Positions 8,352 through 16,825 are shown, counted from the first letter of the stretch. The stretch: 28,417 nt of DNA from Candidatus Methanovirga meridionalis (GCA_031289325.1 JAITPS010000022.1:1-28417), one strand, 5' to 3'. Translations and numbers: made by a program. Notes: a model not told the origin generated them from the sequence alone.

Positions 8352-8891
8352 TTATATAGAATTCATGAACCTTTTTTTTATAGATTCTGGATCCAAATCA
8401 ATGATTCCTACATTTGCATTTCCAGGACTTGTTTTATAATGAATAAATGTACTATTATCCTGATTTTTAGTTAAAACATCTTTAAAATTTATTTTATTGA
8501 AATCATAGCTATTTTTAAATCCCACACTTTTAGCTATTTTTAGCAAATCAGTGCTTTGACTGTAAGTAGGCTGATTTCCAGTTGAACCATAGACACCATT
8601 ATCAATAACAATTAAAATAAGATTATTAGGATTCTGATTTTGTATTGTAACTAAAGATCCTAAATTCATAAGAGTTGAGCCATCTCCATCTAAAACTACA
8701 ACTTTTTCTTTTTGAGATAATGCCAATCCTAAACCAATAGAAGAAGCAAGCCCCATTGATCCCAACATATAAAAATTTCTATTCCTATCATTTATATCGT
8801 ACAACTCTCTTGAGGGAAAACCTATATTTGCAACCACTATTTCATTAGTAATGTATTCCATGATATTTTTTATTCCATCATATCTTTTCAT
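8352..8891 (-). CDS. comE: Sulfopyruvate decarboxylase subunit beta
   Basis: ComE is the thiamine-diphosphate-binding half of sulfopyruvate decarboxylase, which makes sulfoacetaldehyde during coenzyme M synthesis. NEIVVANIGFPSRELY and NFYMLGSMGLASSIGLGLAL are family hallmarks. VVVLDGDGSTLMNLGSL followed by IDNGVYGSTGNQ is the GDG...N cofactor motif. I choose ATG 8891 (179 residues; MKRYDGIKNIMEYI matches the usual N-terminus, with GATGGA upstream). The frame extends upstream to ATG 8918 and TTG 8942, but the added MRIYDGIKK is a tandem 27-bp duplication of this start region. The alpha subunit gene (comD), usually adjacent or fused, is absent here and must be elsewhere. Confidence 0.85.
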   Translation of the reverse strand: MKRYDGIKNIMEYITNEIVVANIGFPSRELYDINDRNRNFYMLGSMGLASSIGLGLALSQKEKVVVLDGDGSTLMNLGSLVTIQNQNPNNLILIVIDNGVYGSTGNQPTYSQSTDLLKIAKSVGFKNSYDFNKINFKDVLTKNQDNSTFIHYKTSPGNANVGIIDLDPESIKKRFMNSI

Positions 8892-9187
8892 TTTTTTTAT
8901 TCCATCATATATTCTCATATTTAACAGCGATATCAAATCCAAATATTAAATTTTTGTGAGTTTAGAGGTGAATATTTCTCATTAATCACATATCAGACCA
9001 TATAATAAACTTTTAATAATGGGTAATTAGAACTATATTACTATTTTATAAAATACATATATAATTTTGTTTTGTTTTGCAAAATTAAATTTTTCAGCTG
9101 AAATTTGAGCTGAAATTTTTGGTTAAATTTTTGGTTTAAATAAAATTGTTAATTATTGAATTACAATAATTATACGAATTATTGAAT
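8892..9187. other. Spacer upstream of comE with repeated arms
   Basis: This AT-rich spacer carries AGCTGAAATTT twice (near 9097 and 9108). The 13-mer AATTATTGAATTA occurs twice (9151-9163, 9177-9189), with CAATAATT (9164-9171) between the copies. CAATAATT can pair with either flanking AATTATTG. No gene is visible. Confidence 0.4.
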
Positions 9188-9427
9188 TATAGTGGTTTTA
9201 ATAAAATTGTGGTTTTGATAAAATTCTTAATAAATAATTTTTTTAACAATAAATATTATTAAAAGATATTAATTAAAAATTATTTATATTAATTAAAACA
9301 TGTTTATATTATTTAAAATTTAAAATTATAGATTTTTATAAATTGATATTTAAAATTAAATAATTTAATAAAAAAATTCAAATTCATCGTTTTTAAAATT
9401 TAAGAACTTTTCCTATTAATAACTATA
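9188..9427 (+). mobile_element. MITE-like repeat, copy E
   Basis: It runs from TATAGT (9188-9193) to ACTATA (9422-9427), with the right arm TTTAAGAACTTTTCC. The left terminus is duplicated with one substitution (GTGGTTTTAATAAAATT then GTGGTTTTGATAAAATT). It is non-coding and lies in the gap between divergent comE and the aminotransferase. Confidence 0.75.
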
Positions 9428-9597
9428 TATTAATAATTATATGAATTATTTTTAAAATATGAATTATTTTTATATATTTTTTAAATAAATTATTACAATA
9501 AAATATTAAAGAATAAGAAAAACATAAAACTTATTTACATTTAAACAAATATTTCATTATATATTATACATACCAAAACATTTATTTAAAAGTTGAA

Positions 9598-9895
9598 TAT
9601 ATATTGTTTATAAAGTTCTTAATAAATAACTTTTTTAACTTTTTTTAAAATTAAATACTTTTTTAAATTAAATATTATATTATTAAAATGATATTAATTT
9701 AAAATTAATTATTTATTGATTAAATTAATTATTTATTGATTAAAATATATTATTAAAACATATTTATATTGTTTATTTGAAATTATAGATTTTCATGAAT
9801 AATATTTGAAATTGAATAATAATTTGAAATTAAATAATTTAATAAAAAAATTCATCATTTTAAAATTTAAGAACTTTTTCATAATATCCATATAT
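9598..9895 (+). mobile_element. MITE-like repeat, copy F (degenerate ends)
   Basis: The left arm TATAAAGTTCTTAATAAATA and the right arm AAATTTAAGAACTTTTTC are clear, but both outer hexamers have drifted (TATATT-like and CATATA), so the exact ends are approximate. The interior contains the duplicated segment TTAATTATTTATTGATTAAA. Copy E ends about 170 bp upstream. Confidence 0.6.
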
Positions 9896-9939
9896 AAAAA
9901 AATAAATTTACAAAACACTTATATAATAATAAATATTTT

Positions 9940-10008
9940 TATAAATAGATTTAAAATAAAATAATAAAATAGATTTAAAATAATAAAATAGACTTAAAAT
10001 AATAATTA
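9940..10008. repeat. 19-bp tandem repeat upstream of the aminotransferase
   Basis: About three and a half copies of a unit close to AATAATAAAATAGATTTAA stand immediately before the aminotransferase leader. This AT-rich array may contain or displace its TATA box; no unique promoter can be picked. Confidence 0.5.
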
Positions 10009-10035
10009 TTAAAGAATTTAACGGAGGAAAACTTA

Positions 10036-11178
10036 ATGGATCAAACCTTACTTATGCTTCCTGGTCCTACAAATGTATCTAATCGTGTACTTCAAGCAAT
10101 TTCTAAAAATGTTGTAAATCATAGAAGTGCTATATTTGGAGAAATCTTAACTGAAACTTCTCAGTTAATGTCTGACTTATTTAAAACCAATGCCCAGTCT
10201 TATTTATTAACTGGTTCAGGTACTGCTGCTATGGAAACATCCATTGCAAATATTTTAAACCCGAATGATAAAGTCTTAAATGTCATAAGTGGTAAGTTCG
10301 GTGAAAGAATGAGAGATATTACAAATTCTTTCGGAGGTAAATCAATTGAACTTAATATTGAATGGGGAAATTCTGTAAAACCAGAAGATATCAAAGAAGA
10401 ATTAGAAAAAGATGAAGATATAAAATTTGTGACTGTTGTTCATAATGAAACTTCTACAGGAGTTGCTGCACCAATTAAAGAGATAGGTAATGTATTAAAA
10501 AATTATGATGCTTTATATGTTGTTGATACAGTGTCTTCTCTTGGAGGAGATCATGTGGATGTTGATAAATATGGAATAGATATTTGCTTTACTGGTTCAC
10601 AAAAATGTTTGGCAGCACCACCTGGAATGGCAGCTATTACTGTAAGTGATGATGGATGGAAAGTGATTGATGAAGTGGACTCAAGCACTTATTATTTAGA
10701 TTTGAAAAAGTATCGTAAATATGGTGCTGGAACCCCACCTGAGACACCTTACACTCCATCAGTTACTTTGGTCTATGGATTATGTGAAGCATTAAAAATC
10801 ATTTTTGAAGAAGGATTGGATTCAAGAATTAGAAGACATGAAATAGCTTCAAAAGCAACACGAGAAGCTATAAAAGCTATTGGTCTTAAATTATTCCCTG
10901 AAGAAGAAGTTTCATCAACAACCGTTACTGCGATTAATATGCCTGATGGAGTAAGTGATAGTGAGCTTAGAGGAACTATGAGAAATGAATATAAAGTAGA
11001 GTTAGCTGGTGGACAAGATCATTTAAAAGGTAATGTTTTTAGAATTGGTCACATGGGAAATGTAACTTATAAAGAGTTAGTTATTACCTTTTCTGCATTG
11101 GAAATGACTCTAAAAAAATTAGGTTTTGATATAGACTTAGGTGTTGGTGTAGCTGAAGTAAATAGAACATTTATTTAA
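10036..11178 (+). CDS. Class V aminotransferase (alanine-glyoxylate / serine-pyruvate type)
   Basis: A 380-residue PLP enzyme of the alanine-glyoxylate/serine-pyruvate aminotransferase group. The N-terminus LMLPGPTNVSNRVL and YLLTGSGTAAMETSI bind substrate and cofactor phosphate. HNETSTG, VDTVSSLGG and FTGSQKCLAAPPG provide the PLP pocket, with K190 as the expected Schiff-base lysine. GNVFRIGHMGNVT near the C-terminus contains the substrate-carboxylate arginine. Methanogen members are usually annotated as aminotransferases of unknown in vivo substrate. The start ATG 10036 follows GGAGGAAAACTTA, a strong Shine-Dalgarno. It appears monocistronic. Its stop codon lies inside the first unit of a T-rich tandem array. 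Confidence 0.88.
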   Translation: MDQTLLMLPGPTNVSNRVLQAISKNVVNHRSAIFGEILTETSQLMSDLFKTNAQSYLLTGSGTAAMETSIANILNPNDKVLNVISGKFGERMRDITNSFGGKSIELNIEWGNSVKPEDIKEELEKDEDIKFVTVVHNETSTGVAAPIKEIGNVLKNYDALYVVDTVSSLGGDHVDVDKYGIDICFTGSQKCLAAPPGMAAITVSDDGWKVIDEVDSSTYYLDLKKYRKYGAGTPPETPYTPSVTLVYGLCEALKIIFEEGLDSRIRRHEIASKATREAIKAIGLKLFPEEEVSSTTVTAINMPDGVSDSELRGTMRNEYKVELAGGQDHLKGNVFRIGHMGNVTYKELVITFSALEMTLKKLGFDIDLGVGVAEVNRTFI

Positions 11179-11290
11179 TTTTAATCCTTTTTTTTATTTA
11201 ATTTTAATCCTTTTTTTATTTAATTTTAATTCTTTTTTTTATTTAATTTTAATTCTTTTTTTTTATTTAATTTTAATCCTATTTTTATTA
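11171..11290 (+). terminator. Five tandem T-rich units at the aminotransferase 3' end
   Basis: Five near-identical units of about 24-26 bp, each reading ATTTAATTTTAATCC (or ATTC) followed by a run of T. Four carry 7-9 T; the fifth is interrupted (CCTATTTTTATT). The first unit begins in the last sense codons (TTT ATT TAA), so the stop codon is part of the repeat. Archaeal RNA polymerase terminates at oligo-T tracts, so this is probably a multiplied terminator. Between 11291 and 11373 nothing else is visible. Confidence 0.6.
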
Positions 11291-11373
11291 AGTTTATTAT
11301 CTCTTTTTTAAACATTTATACTTATTTTAAAAATTTTATGCTCTTTTACAATCTTTGCAAGATTTCTAAATAA

Positions 11374-11676
11374 TATAGTGGGTTTGATAAAGTTCTTAAT
11401 AAATAACTTTTTTAAAAACAAATATCATTAAAAAATATTGATTTAAAATTATTTATATTAATTAAAATGAGTTTATATTATTTAAAATTTAAAATTATAA
11501 ATTTTTATGAAATAATATTTAAAATTAAATAATTTAATGAAATAATATTTAAAATTAAATAATTCAATGAAATAATATTTAAAATTAAATAATTTAATAA
11601 AATAATATTTAAAATTAAATAATTTAATAAAAAAATTATCATTTCAAAATTTAAGAACTTTTCCATTATGACTATA
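11374..11676 (+). mobile_element. MITE-like repeat, copy G (four 30-bp internal units)
   Basis: The termini are complete: TATAGT (11374-11379) with GATAAAGTTCTTAATAAATA, and TTAAGAACTTTTCC with ACTATA (11671-11676). A 30-bp unit starting TGAAATAATATTTAAAATTA is repeated four times without gaps at 11508-11537, 11538-11567, 11568-11597 and 11598-11627. Apart from this expansion it matches copy A closely. Confidence 0.8.
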
Positions 11677-12474
11677 ATAAAATCATTTTCAGTTTTTAAA
11701 AAAATAATTCCAAATTTTTAGATAAAATTAAAAATAAGCTATTTAAATTATATTTATGAAAAAATAACTATCATGAACTAAATAAATCAATTTTTGTATT
11801 AATAAATAAACCTTTAAAATTTTAATAAAATAAATACAAAGTTATTACTATTTCTGCTTGTAATTATTAATTATGATCTAAAAATTTAGTTAAACCTTAA
11901 TTTTTAAAGGATTTATATACTGAATATTTGTATTTAAATAGTTTAAAATCCATGACTCATTATATTACTATCTATTTAATCATATTTTAGTTTTATATCT
12001 GTAAATAAAGCTGTGTATTTATACCATGAAAATAATTATCCTTAAAATTTTTATAAGAATTTCATTATAATCTATTTTATCATTTAAATGAATTTAAACC
12101 TCTAAAAAATTTTTCATAATATTATTTTTAAAAAACTTAATATCATATATAAAGTTTTTGATTTATTTTTCTAAGTAACCTTTATATTATTTAGAAATTA
12201 ATATAATTATCAGTACAATGAGATTACATTAAGTAATTCAAAAGTACAGAAAAATTAAGAAAAATTTAGGCTTTCATAAAAAAATAAGATTTTAAATTAA
12301 ATTTGAAGAAGAGTTCTATAACTGATTAATTTTAATATTTTATGTTTAAATTGATAAAATGTAATTTTTTGTATTAATCATATAATCAATTGAACATATT
12401 AAATATTGTTTTGCAGTTTAAACTTTTCTGATAATTAAAATCTAATTAAATATGAGAATCTAAAAACAATTTAA
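11677..12474. other. 800-bp gene-free region upstream of mvhD
   Basis: I see no reading frame, tRNA, repeat-family copy or convincing RNA fold here; A and T make up nearly all bases. Candidate TATA elements for the mvh operon are close to the gene: AATTAAATATGAG at about 12443-12455 would place the transcript start near 12475. An AGTTTAAACT palindrome lies near 12416-12425. The promoter assignment is a guess from spacing. Confidence 0.35.
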
Positions 12475-12493
12475 TAGAGGAGGATAATCTCTA
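12475..12493 (+). promoter_or_regulatory. mvhD ribosome binding site inside a small hairpin
   Basis: TAGAG (12475-12479) and CTCTA (12489-12493) are perfectly complementary and enclose a 9-nt loop. The Shine-Dalgarno GGAGG (12479-12483) lies mainly in the loop, and the A of the mvhD ATG closes the stem. It could modulate initiation, but a 5-bp stem is weak. Confidence 0.35.
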
Positions 12494-12921
12494 TGGCTGA
12501 TGATGATGTAAAAATTGTAATGTTTTGTTGCAACTGGTGTTCCTATGGTGGAGCAGATACTGCAGGAACATCAAGAATGCAATACCCACCAAATATTAGA
12601 GTTATTAGGGTAATGTGTTCTGGAAGAATAGAGCCTCAATTCGTATTGAAGGCATTTAGAGAAGGTGCAGATGGTATTATTGTAGCTGGGTGTCACCACG
12701 GTGACTGTCACTACGATGCAGGAAATTATAAGTTAGATCGTAGAATGAGATTAATTTATAAGTTGGCTGATGGTGTTGGTATTGGTAGAGAAAGAATATA
12801 CCACGACTGGATTTCTGCATCTGAAGGTGAAAAATTCGCTGGAACTGTTAGAATGATGGTTAATAGAATTAAAGATTTAGGACATTCACATTTAAAAGAC
12901 CAGTTGAATGCTGAAGCTTAA
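12493..12921 (+). CDS. mvhD: F420-non-reducing hydrogenase iron-sulfur subunit D
   Basis: MvhD (142 residues) is the small [2Fe-2S] protein that passes electrons from the MvhAG hydrogenase to HdrA of heterodisulfide reductase in the cytoplasmic bifurcating complex. The family cysteines are visible: FCCNWCSYGGAD (C12, C13, C16), VMCSGR (C42) and AGCHHGDCHY (C67, C72). Length is normal for a stand-alone MvhD. It is the first gene of the mvhDGAB operon; mvhG follows after 15 bp. A strong Shine-Dalgarno (GAGGAGGAT) precedes the ATG. hdrABC genes are not in the window. Confidence 0.95.
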   Translation: MADDDVKIVMFCCNWCSYGGADTAGTSRMQYPPNIRVIRVMCSGRIEPQFVLKAFREGADGIIVAGCHHGDCHYDAGNYKLDRRMRLIYKLADGVGIGRERIYHDWISASEGEKFAGTVRMMVNRIKDLGHSHLKDQLNAEA

Positions 12922-12936
12922 TTTGGAGGAATTATA

Positions 12937-13866
12937 ATGGCAGAGAAAGCAAAAATAGGAACAATGTGGTTAGGAGGATGCTCTGGTTGCCACTTATCTA
13001 TTGCTGATTTTCACGAATCTTTATTAGATGTTTTAGATCTTGCTGAGTTTCAATTCTCTCCAGTTCTAATGGATACCAAATATGATGAAATTCCTGAAAT
13101 GGATGTTGTTATCATAGAAGGTGGAATTAGAAATGAAGAAAATAGAGAATTAGCAGAGAAATTAAGAGAAAAAGCTGGATTTATTATTAACTACGGTACT
13201 TGTGCATGTTATGGTGGAATTCCAGGATTAGGTAATTTACATACAGTTAAAGAATTAGAAACTGAAGCTTACATTAATTCTCCAAGTACTGTTAACCCTG
13301 AAGAAATTATACCTAACGAGGATGTACCACAATTAGAAAGCAGAGTTAGACCATTAGGAGAAGTAATTGATGTGGACTTAAATGTTCCTGGATGCCCTCC
13401 AAGATCTGATGTTGTCGCTCAAGCTGTTGTGGCTTTACTTAAAGGTGAAGCAGTTGAACTTCCAACAACCAACCTCTGTGATGTTTGTCCAAGAGAAAAA
13501 CCACCTGAAGGTTTGGCTATGGATGTTATTAAAAGACAATTTGAAGTTGGAAGACCAGAAGATGATTTATGTCTAATTGCTCAAGGATTAATTTGTTTGG
13601 GACCTGCTACTATTTCATTATGTGGAGCAGAATGTCCAAGTGTAGCAATTCAATGTAGAGGATGTTATGGACCAACAGCAAAAGTATCTGATCAAGGTGC
13701 AAAAATGATTAGTGCTATTGCTTCAGATTACGGAGTTGATGAAGATAAAACAATTGATCCGGAAAGAGTAGCTGATCAATTAGATGACATTGTTGGTACT
13801 TTCTACACTTACACTTTACCAGCTGCGTTAATTCCAGCTAAAATGCAACAAGATGGAGGGAAATAA
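12937..13866 (+). CDS. mvhG: F420-non-reducing hydrogenase small subunit
   Basis: MvhG (309 residues) carries three [4Fe-4S] clusters that lead electrons away from the [NiFe] centre of MvhA. Proximal cluster cysteines are in WLGGCSGCH (residues 11-19), GTCACYGG and VPGCPPRSD. Further clusters use CDVCPREKPPEG and the C-terminal run CLGPATISLCGAECPS with CRGCYGP. No twin-arginine signal exists, consistent with a cytoplasmic group 3c enzyme. ATG 12937 has TTTGGAGGAATT upstream. The gene ends 2 bp before mvhA, whose ribosome binding site lies inside its last codons. Confidence 0.96.
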   Translation: MAEKAKIGTMWLGGCSGCHLSIADFHESLLDVLDLAEFQFSPVLMDTKYDEIPEMDVVIIEGGIRNEENRELAEKLREKAGFIINYGTCACYGGIPGLGNLHTVKELETEAYINSPSTVNPEEIIPNEDVPQLESRVRPLGEVIDVDLNVPGCPPRSDVVAQAVVALLKGEAVELPTTNLCDVCPREKPPEGLAMDVIKRQFEVGRPEDDLCLIAQGLICLGPATISLCGAECPSVAIQCRGCYGPTAKVSDQGAKMISAIASDYGVDEDKTIDPERVADQLDDIVGTFYTYTLPAALIPAKMQQDGGK

Positions 13867-13868
13867 AT

Positions 13869-15299
13869 ATGGTTAAACTTACAATGGAACCTGTAACCCG
13901 TATTGAAGGGCATGCAAAAATTACTGTAAATCTTGATGATGGGGGTAACGTTCAAGATACTAAGTTACATGTTATGGAATTTAGAGGATTTGAAAAGTTT
14001 ATGCAAGGACGTCCTGTTGAAGAAGCTCCAAGGATAGTTCCAAGAATATGCGGTATTTGTGATGTGCAACACCACTTAGCTGCAGCTAAAGCAGCAGATC
14101 AATGTTATGGGTTTAAAGACGATGATATTTTACCTACTGCATACAAAATGAGAGAAATAATGAATTGGGGTTCTTACATGCACTCCCATGCACTTCATTT
14201 CTACTTCTTAGCAGCTCCTGATTTTGTTTACTTCCCTGGAGATAGGAAAGTGAGAAATGTTTTCCAAATCATCAAAGATAAACCTGATTTAGCTTTACAA
14301 GCTATTGAAATGAGAAGAAATGGTTTAGATATTGTTAAAGCAATTGGTGGAAGACCAATTCACCCAACTTCTTCAACTCCTGGAGGTATTTCAACAGAAC
14401 TGGATGATGAAACTCAAAAAGACTTGCTTGGTAAAGCTCAAAAAAATATTGAATTAGCACAAGCTACTTTAGACTTTGCAATTGAAAATGTATTCACCCC
14501 AAACCTTGACTTAATTGGTAGTTTAGGTAACTTTGGTGATACAAGACATTGTGGTATAGTTAAAGATGGTGTGTGGGATGTTTACAATGGAAATGTAAGA
14601 ATCAAAAGTAAAGATGGTTCTAAAACAGAGTACGAATACAACAATCTCGAATATTTAGATATTGTAGCAGAACATGTTAAACCATACTCATGGTTAAAAT
14701 TCCCATACATTAAAGAATTAGGATATCCTGAGGGTATTTACAGAGTTGCACCATTATCCAGAATTAATGTTTGTGATAAAATGCCTGCTGAAGCTCCTCT
14801 TGCTCAAGAACGTTTAGAAGAGTTCCGTAAAGGCTTCGGATATGGTCAAGCTCCATTACTCTTCCACTATGCAAGACTTATTGAATTGTTAGCTGCTGCT
14901 GAATGTGCATCTGCAGGATTAGAAGGAGACTTATCAGGTAAAAAATTCCCAGATGCTATTGAAAGAGTTGCTGGTGAAGGTGCTGGTATTGTTGAAGCTC
15001 CACGTGGAACATTAATACACCACTACAAAACTGATGATGATGGTTTAATGACCAATGTAAATATTGTTGTTGCAACAATACAAAACAATCCAGCAATGGA
15101 AATGGGTATACAACAAGTAGCTAAAGACTACATTAAACCTGGTGTTGAAGTAGGAGATGAAATATTCAACAAAATGGAAATGGTTATTAGAGCATACGAC
15201 CCTTGTCTATCTTGTGCTACTCATACTATGGATACTCAAATGAGATTAGCTACAATAGAAGTTTATGATAGCGAAGGTCAGTTAATTAAAAAAGTTTAA
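13869..15299 (+). CDS. mvhA: F420-non-reducing hydrogenase large subunit, [NiFe]
   Basis: MvhA (476 residues) holds the [NiFe] site that oxidises H2. The N-terminal ligand motif is PRICGICDVQHH (C61, C64) and the C-terminal one is DPCLSCATH (C446, C449). All four ligands are cysteine, so this is not a selenocysteine (Vhu-type) variant. The 24 residues after H452 are probably removed by a maturation peptidase once nickel is inserted, as in other [NiFe] hydrogenases. ATG 13869 follows GGAGGGAAATAA within the mvhG end. mvhB starts 14 bp downstream. Confidence 0.96.
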   Translation: MVKLTMEPVTRIEGHAKITVNLDDGGNVQDTKLHVMEFRGFEKFMQGRPVEEAPRIVPRICGICDVQHHLAAAKAADQCYGFKDDDILPTAYKMREIMNWGSYMHSHALHFYFLAAPDFVYFPGDRKVRNVFQIIKDKPDLALQAIEMRRNGLDIVKAIGGRPIHPTSSTPGGISTELDDETQKDLLGKAQKNIELAQATLDFAIENVFTPNLDLIGSLGNFGDTRHCGIVKDGVWDVYNGNVRIKSKDGSKTEYEYNNLEYLDIVAEHVKPYSWLKFPYIKELGYPEGIYRVAPLSRINVCDKMPAEAPLAQERLEEFRKGFGYGQAPLLFHYARLIELLAAAECASAGLEGDLSGKKFPDAIERVAGEGAGIVEAPRGTLIHHYKTDDDGLMTNVNIVVATIQNNPAMEMGIQQVAKDYIKPGVEVGDEIFNKMEMVIRAYDPCLSCATHTMDTQMRLATIEVYDSEGQLIKKV

Positions 15300-15313
15300 G
15301 TGAGGTTGGAATA

Positions 15314-16546
15314 ATGATAGTAGTCAATCAAGAAGACTGCATCAAGTGTGGGGCTTGTCAAGGTACTTGTCCATCAACAGCTATTATTTTAGATGGTCAA
15401 CAAGTTATTAATTGTGACATCTGTAATGGTGAACCAAAATGTGTCGAAATTTGTCCTAATAATGCTTTAGATATGGATGAATTAAAACTTGAAGATGGAA
15501 TACCACAAAAAAGAATAGTTTACAACCCTACTAAATGTGATCAATGTGGTGATTGTGTTGATGTATGTCCACAAAAAACACTTACACTCGAACCAGAGTC
15601 AAGATTACCTTTACATGGTTACTGTGTAATGTGTGGAAAATGTTTAGATATATGTCCAGTTGAAGTCATTGGAATTCACGGATACAAAGAACCAAAATCT
15701 CGTGATTTAGACATTCACGGAGCCACTTATATTAAAGATTGTGTTGGCTGTAGTATGTGTCTTGAAGAATGTCCAGTTAATGCAATTACTTTAGATAAAA
15801 TTGGTGGAGAAATATCCATTAACGAGGATACATGTATTAAATGTGGTGTTTGTTCACAAACATGTCCTTGGGATGCAGTATTTATATCTGGTAAAAGACC
15901 TGTAAAACGTAGCAAAACAATCACTACTTTTGAAGTAGATACTGATTTATGTATTGGTTGTAATAACTGTGTTGATGCATGTCCTGGAAGCTTTATAGAT
16001 GCTAAAGGATTTAATTTAACAGTAGAAGTTCCAAAAAACTGTCCAAGTTGTGGACTTTGTGCAAATGTCTGTCCTGTCGATGCTATAAACTTAGATGTGA
16101 CTCTTGGAGATGCTTTACCTACTAATGAACTCGGAATAGTTAATATTCCTGAAAAATGTAGTTTTATAGGTGCATGTGCAAACAAATGTCCATCTGAAGC
16201 AATTAGGGTAGTAAGGAAAAATGGAGTGCAAGCTCCTGAATCCATTAAAAATGCAGGCGAACCATCTTTTACAATGTGTGCAAGATGTGGTGCATGTGCA
16301 TCAGTTTGCCCAGAAGATGCATTACATTTGACTCCAATTGAAAAATTACATGATGGAAAATTATATGAAAGAGAAAGAATTCAATTCAGCCCTTCAAAAT
16401 GTACTCAATGTGGAGATTGTATTGATGTATGCCCATATAACATGTTAAAATTCAAAGACAAAGGACCATTACCCCTTGTAGGATTCTGTACACTCTGTGA
16501 ACAATGTATTGAAGCCTGCCCAAAAGGAGGATTAGAATTTAAATAG
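15314..16546 (+). CDS. mvhB: Polyferredoxin MvhB, twelve cluster motifs
   Basis: MvhB (410 residues) is a string of six two-cluster ferredoxin modules, thought to shuttle or store low-potential electrons near the hydrogenase/heterodisulfide reductase complex. I count twelve CxxCxxCxxxC-type motifs, from CIKCGACQGTCP at the start to CTLCEQCIEACP at the end. Motif 2 is spread (CDICNGEPKCVEICP). Motif 9 reads CSFIGACANKCP, with isoleucine in place of the second cysteine, so it may hold a [3Fe-4S] or an incomplete cluster. Last gene of the operon; TGAGGTTGGA precedes ATG 15314. A hairpin plus T-run terminator follows at once. Confidence 0.95.
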   Translation: MIVVNQEDCIKCGACQGTCPSTAIILDGQQVINCDICNGEPKCVEICPNNALDMDELKLEDGIPQKRIVYNPTKCDQCGDCVDVCPQKTLTLEPESRLPLHGYCVMCGKCLDICPVEVIGIHGYKEPKSRDLDIHGATYIKDCVGCSMCLEECPVNAITLDKIGGEISINEDTCIKCGVCSQTCPWDAVFISGKRPVKRSKTITTFEVDTDLCIGCNNCVDACPGSFIDAKGFNLTVEVPKNCPSCGLCANVCPVDAINLDVTLGDALPTNELGIVNIPEKCSFIGACANKCPSEAIRVVRKNGVQAPESIKNAGEPSFTMCARCGACASVCPEDALHLTPIEKLHDGKLYERERIQFSPSKCTQCGDCIDVCPYNMLKFKDKGPLPLVGFCTLCEQCIEACPKGGLEFK

Positions 16547-16552
16547 AATTAT

Positions 16553-16580
16553 AAATATAGATTTCATCTATATTTTTTTC
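16553..16580 (+). terminator. Hairpin plus T-run terminator of the mvh operon
   Basis: AAATATAGAT (16553-16562) and ATCTATATTT (16566-16575) form a perfect 10-bp stem with a TTC loop. The T-run (16573-16579) starts inside the stem's last bases. It lies 7 bp after the mvhB stop. The layout is that of a bacterial intrinsic terminator, although the stem is AT-rich. Confidence 0.6.
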
Positions 16581-16611
16581 TCTATTTTTAATTAAAATTG
16601 TCATAAAGAGC

Positions 16612-16659
16612 TATTTAATAATTAATATACAAAACAAGATCATTATTAATTATTAAATA
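16612..16659. repeat. Perfect 16-bp inverted repeat downstream of mvhB
   Basis: TATTTAATAATTAATA (16612-16627) and TATTAATTATTAAATA (16644-16659) are exact reverse complements around a 16-nt spacer. It is about 30 bp beyond the first terminator, so it may be a second terminator, or chance in AT-rich DNA. Between 16660 and 16825 nothing else is seen. Confidence 0.4.
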
Positions 16660-16825
16660 ATTTATATGAAACAATGCTTTTAAGTACAAAAAATCTTTCA
16701 GATTCTTTATTGAATAAGTTCAATAATGAAGTTTTTTTAAAAATGAACATCCTTATTTTTTAATTAGAAAAATTGCTAACTTTGTATGTTGCATAAATGA
16801 TTTTTTAAAAATCAATATTTTTTTA

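Noticed and set aside
11508..11627. Possible CRISPR array (30-bp units, four copies)
   Set aside because: Units abut directly with no unique spacers, and no cas genes are present; it is a tandem expansion inside repeat copy G.
11677..12474. Non-coding RNA or hidden gene upstream of mvhD
   Set aside because: No convincing fold, ORF, tRNA-like motif or GC-rich island could be found; by eye it is uniform A/T-rich spacer.
15727..16245. 172-residue open frame on the - strand
   Set aside because: Antisense to mvhB; regular spacing of histidine/glycine and proline residues mirrors the ferredoxin cysteine codons on the other strand.
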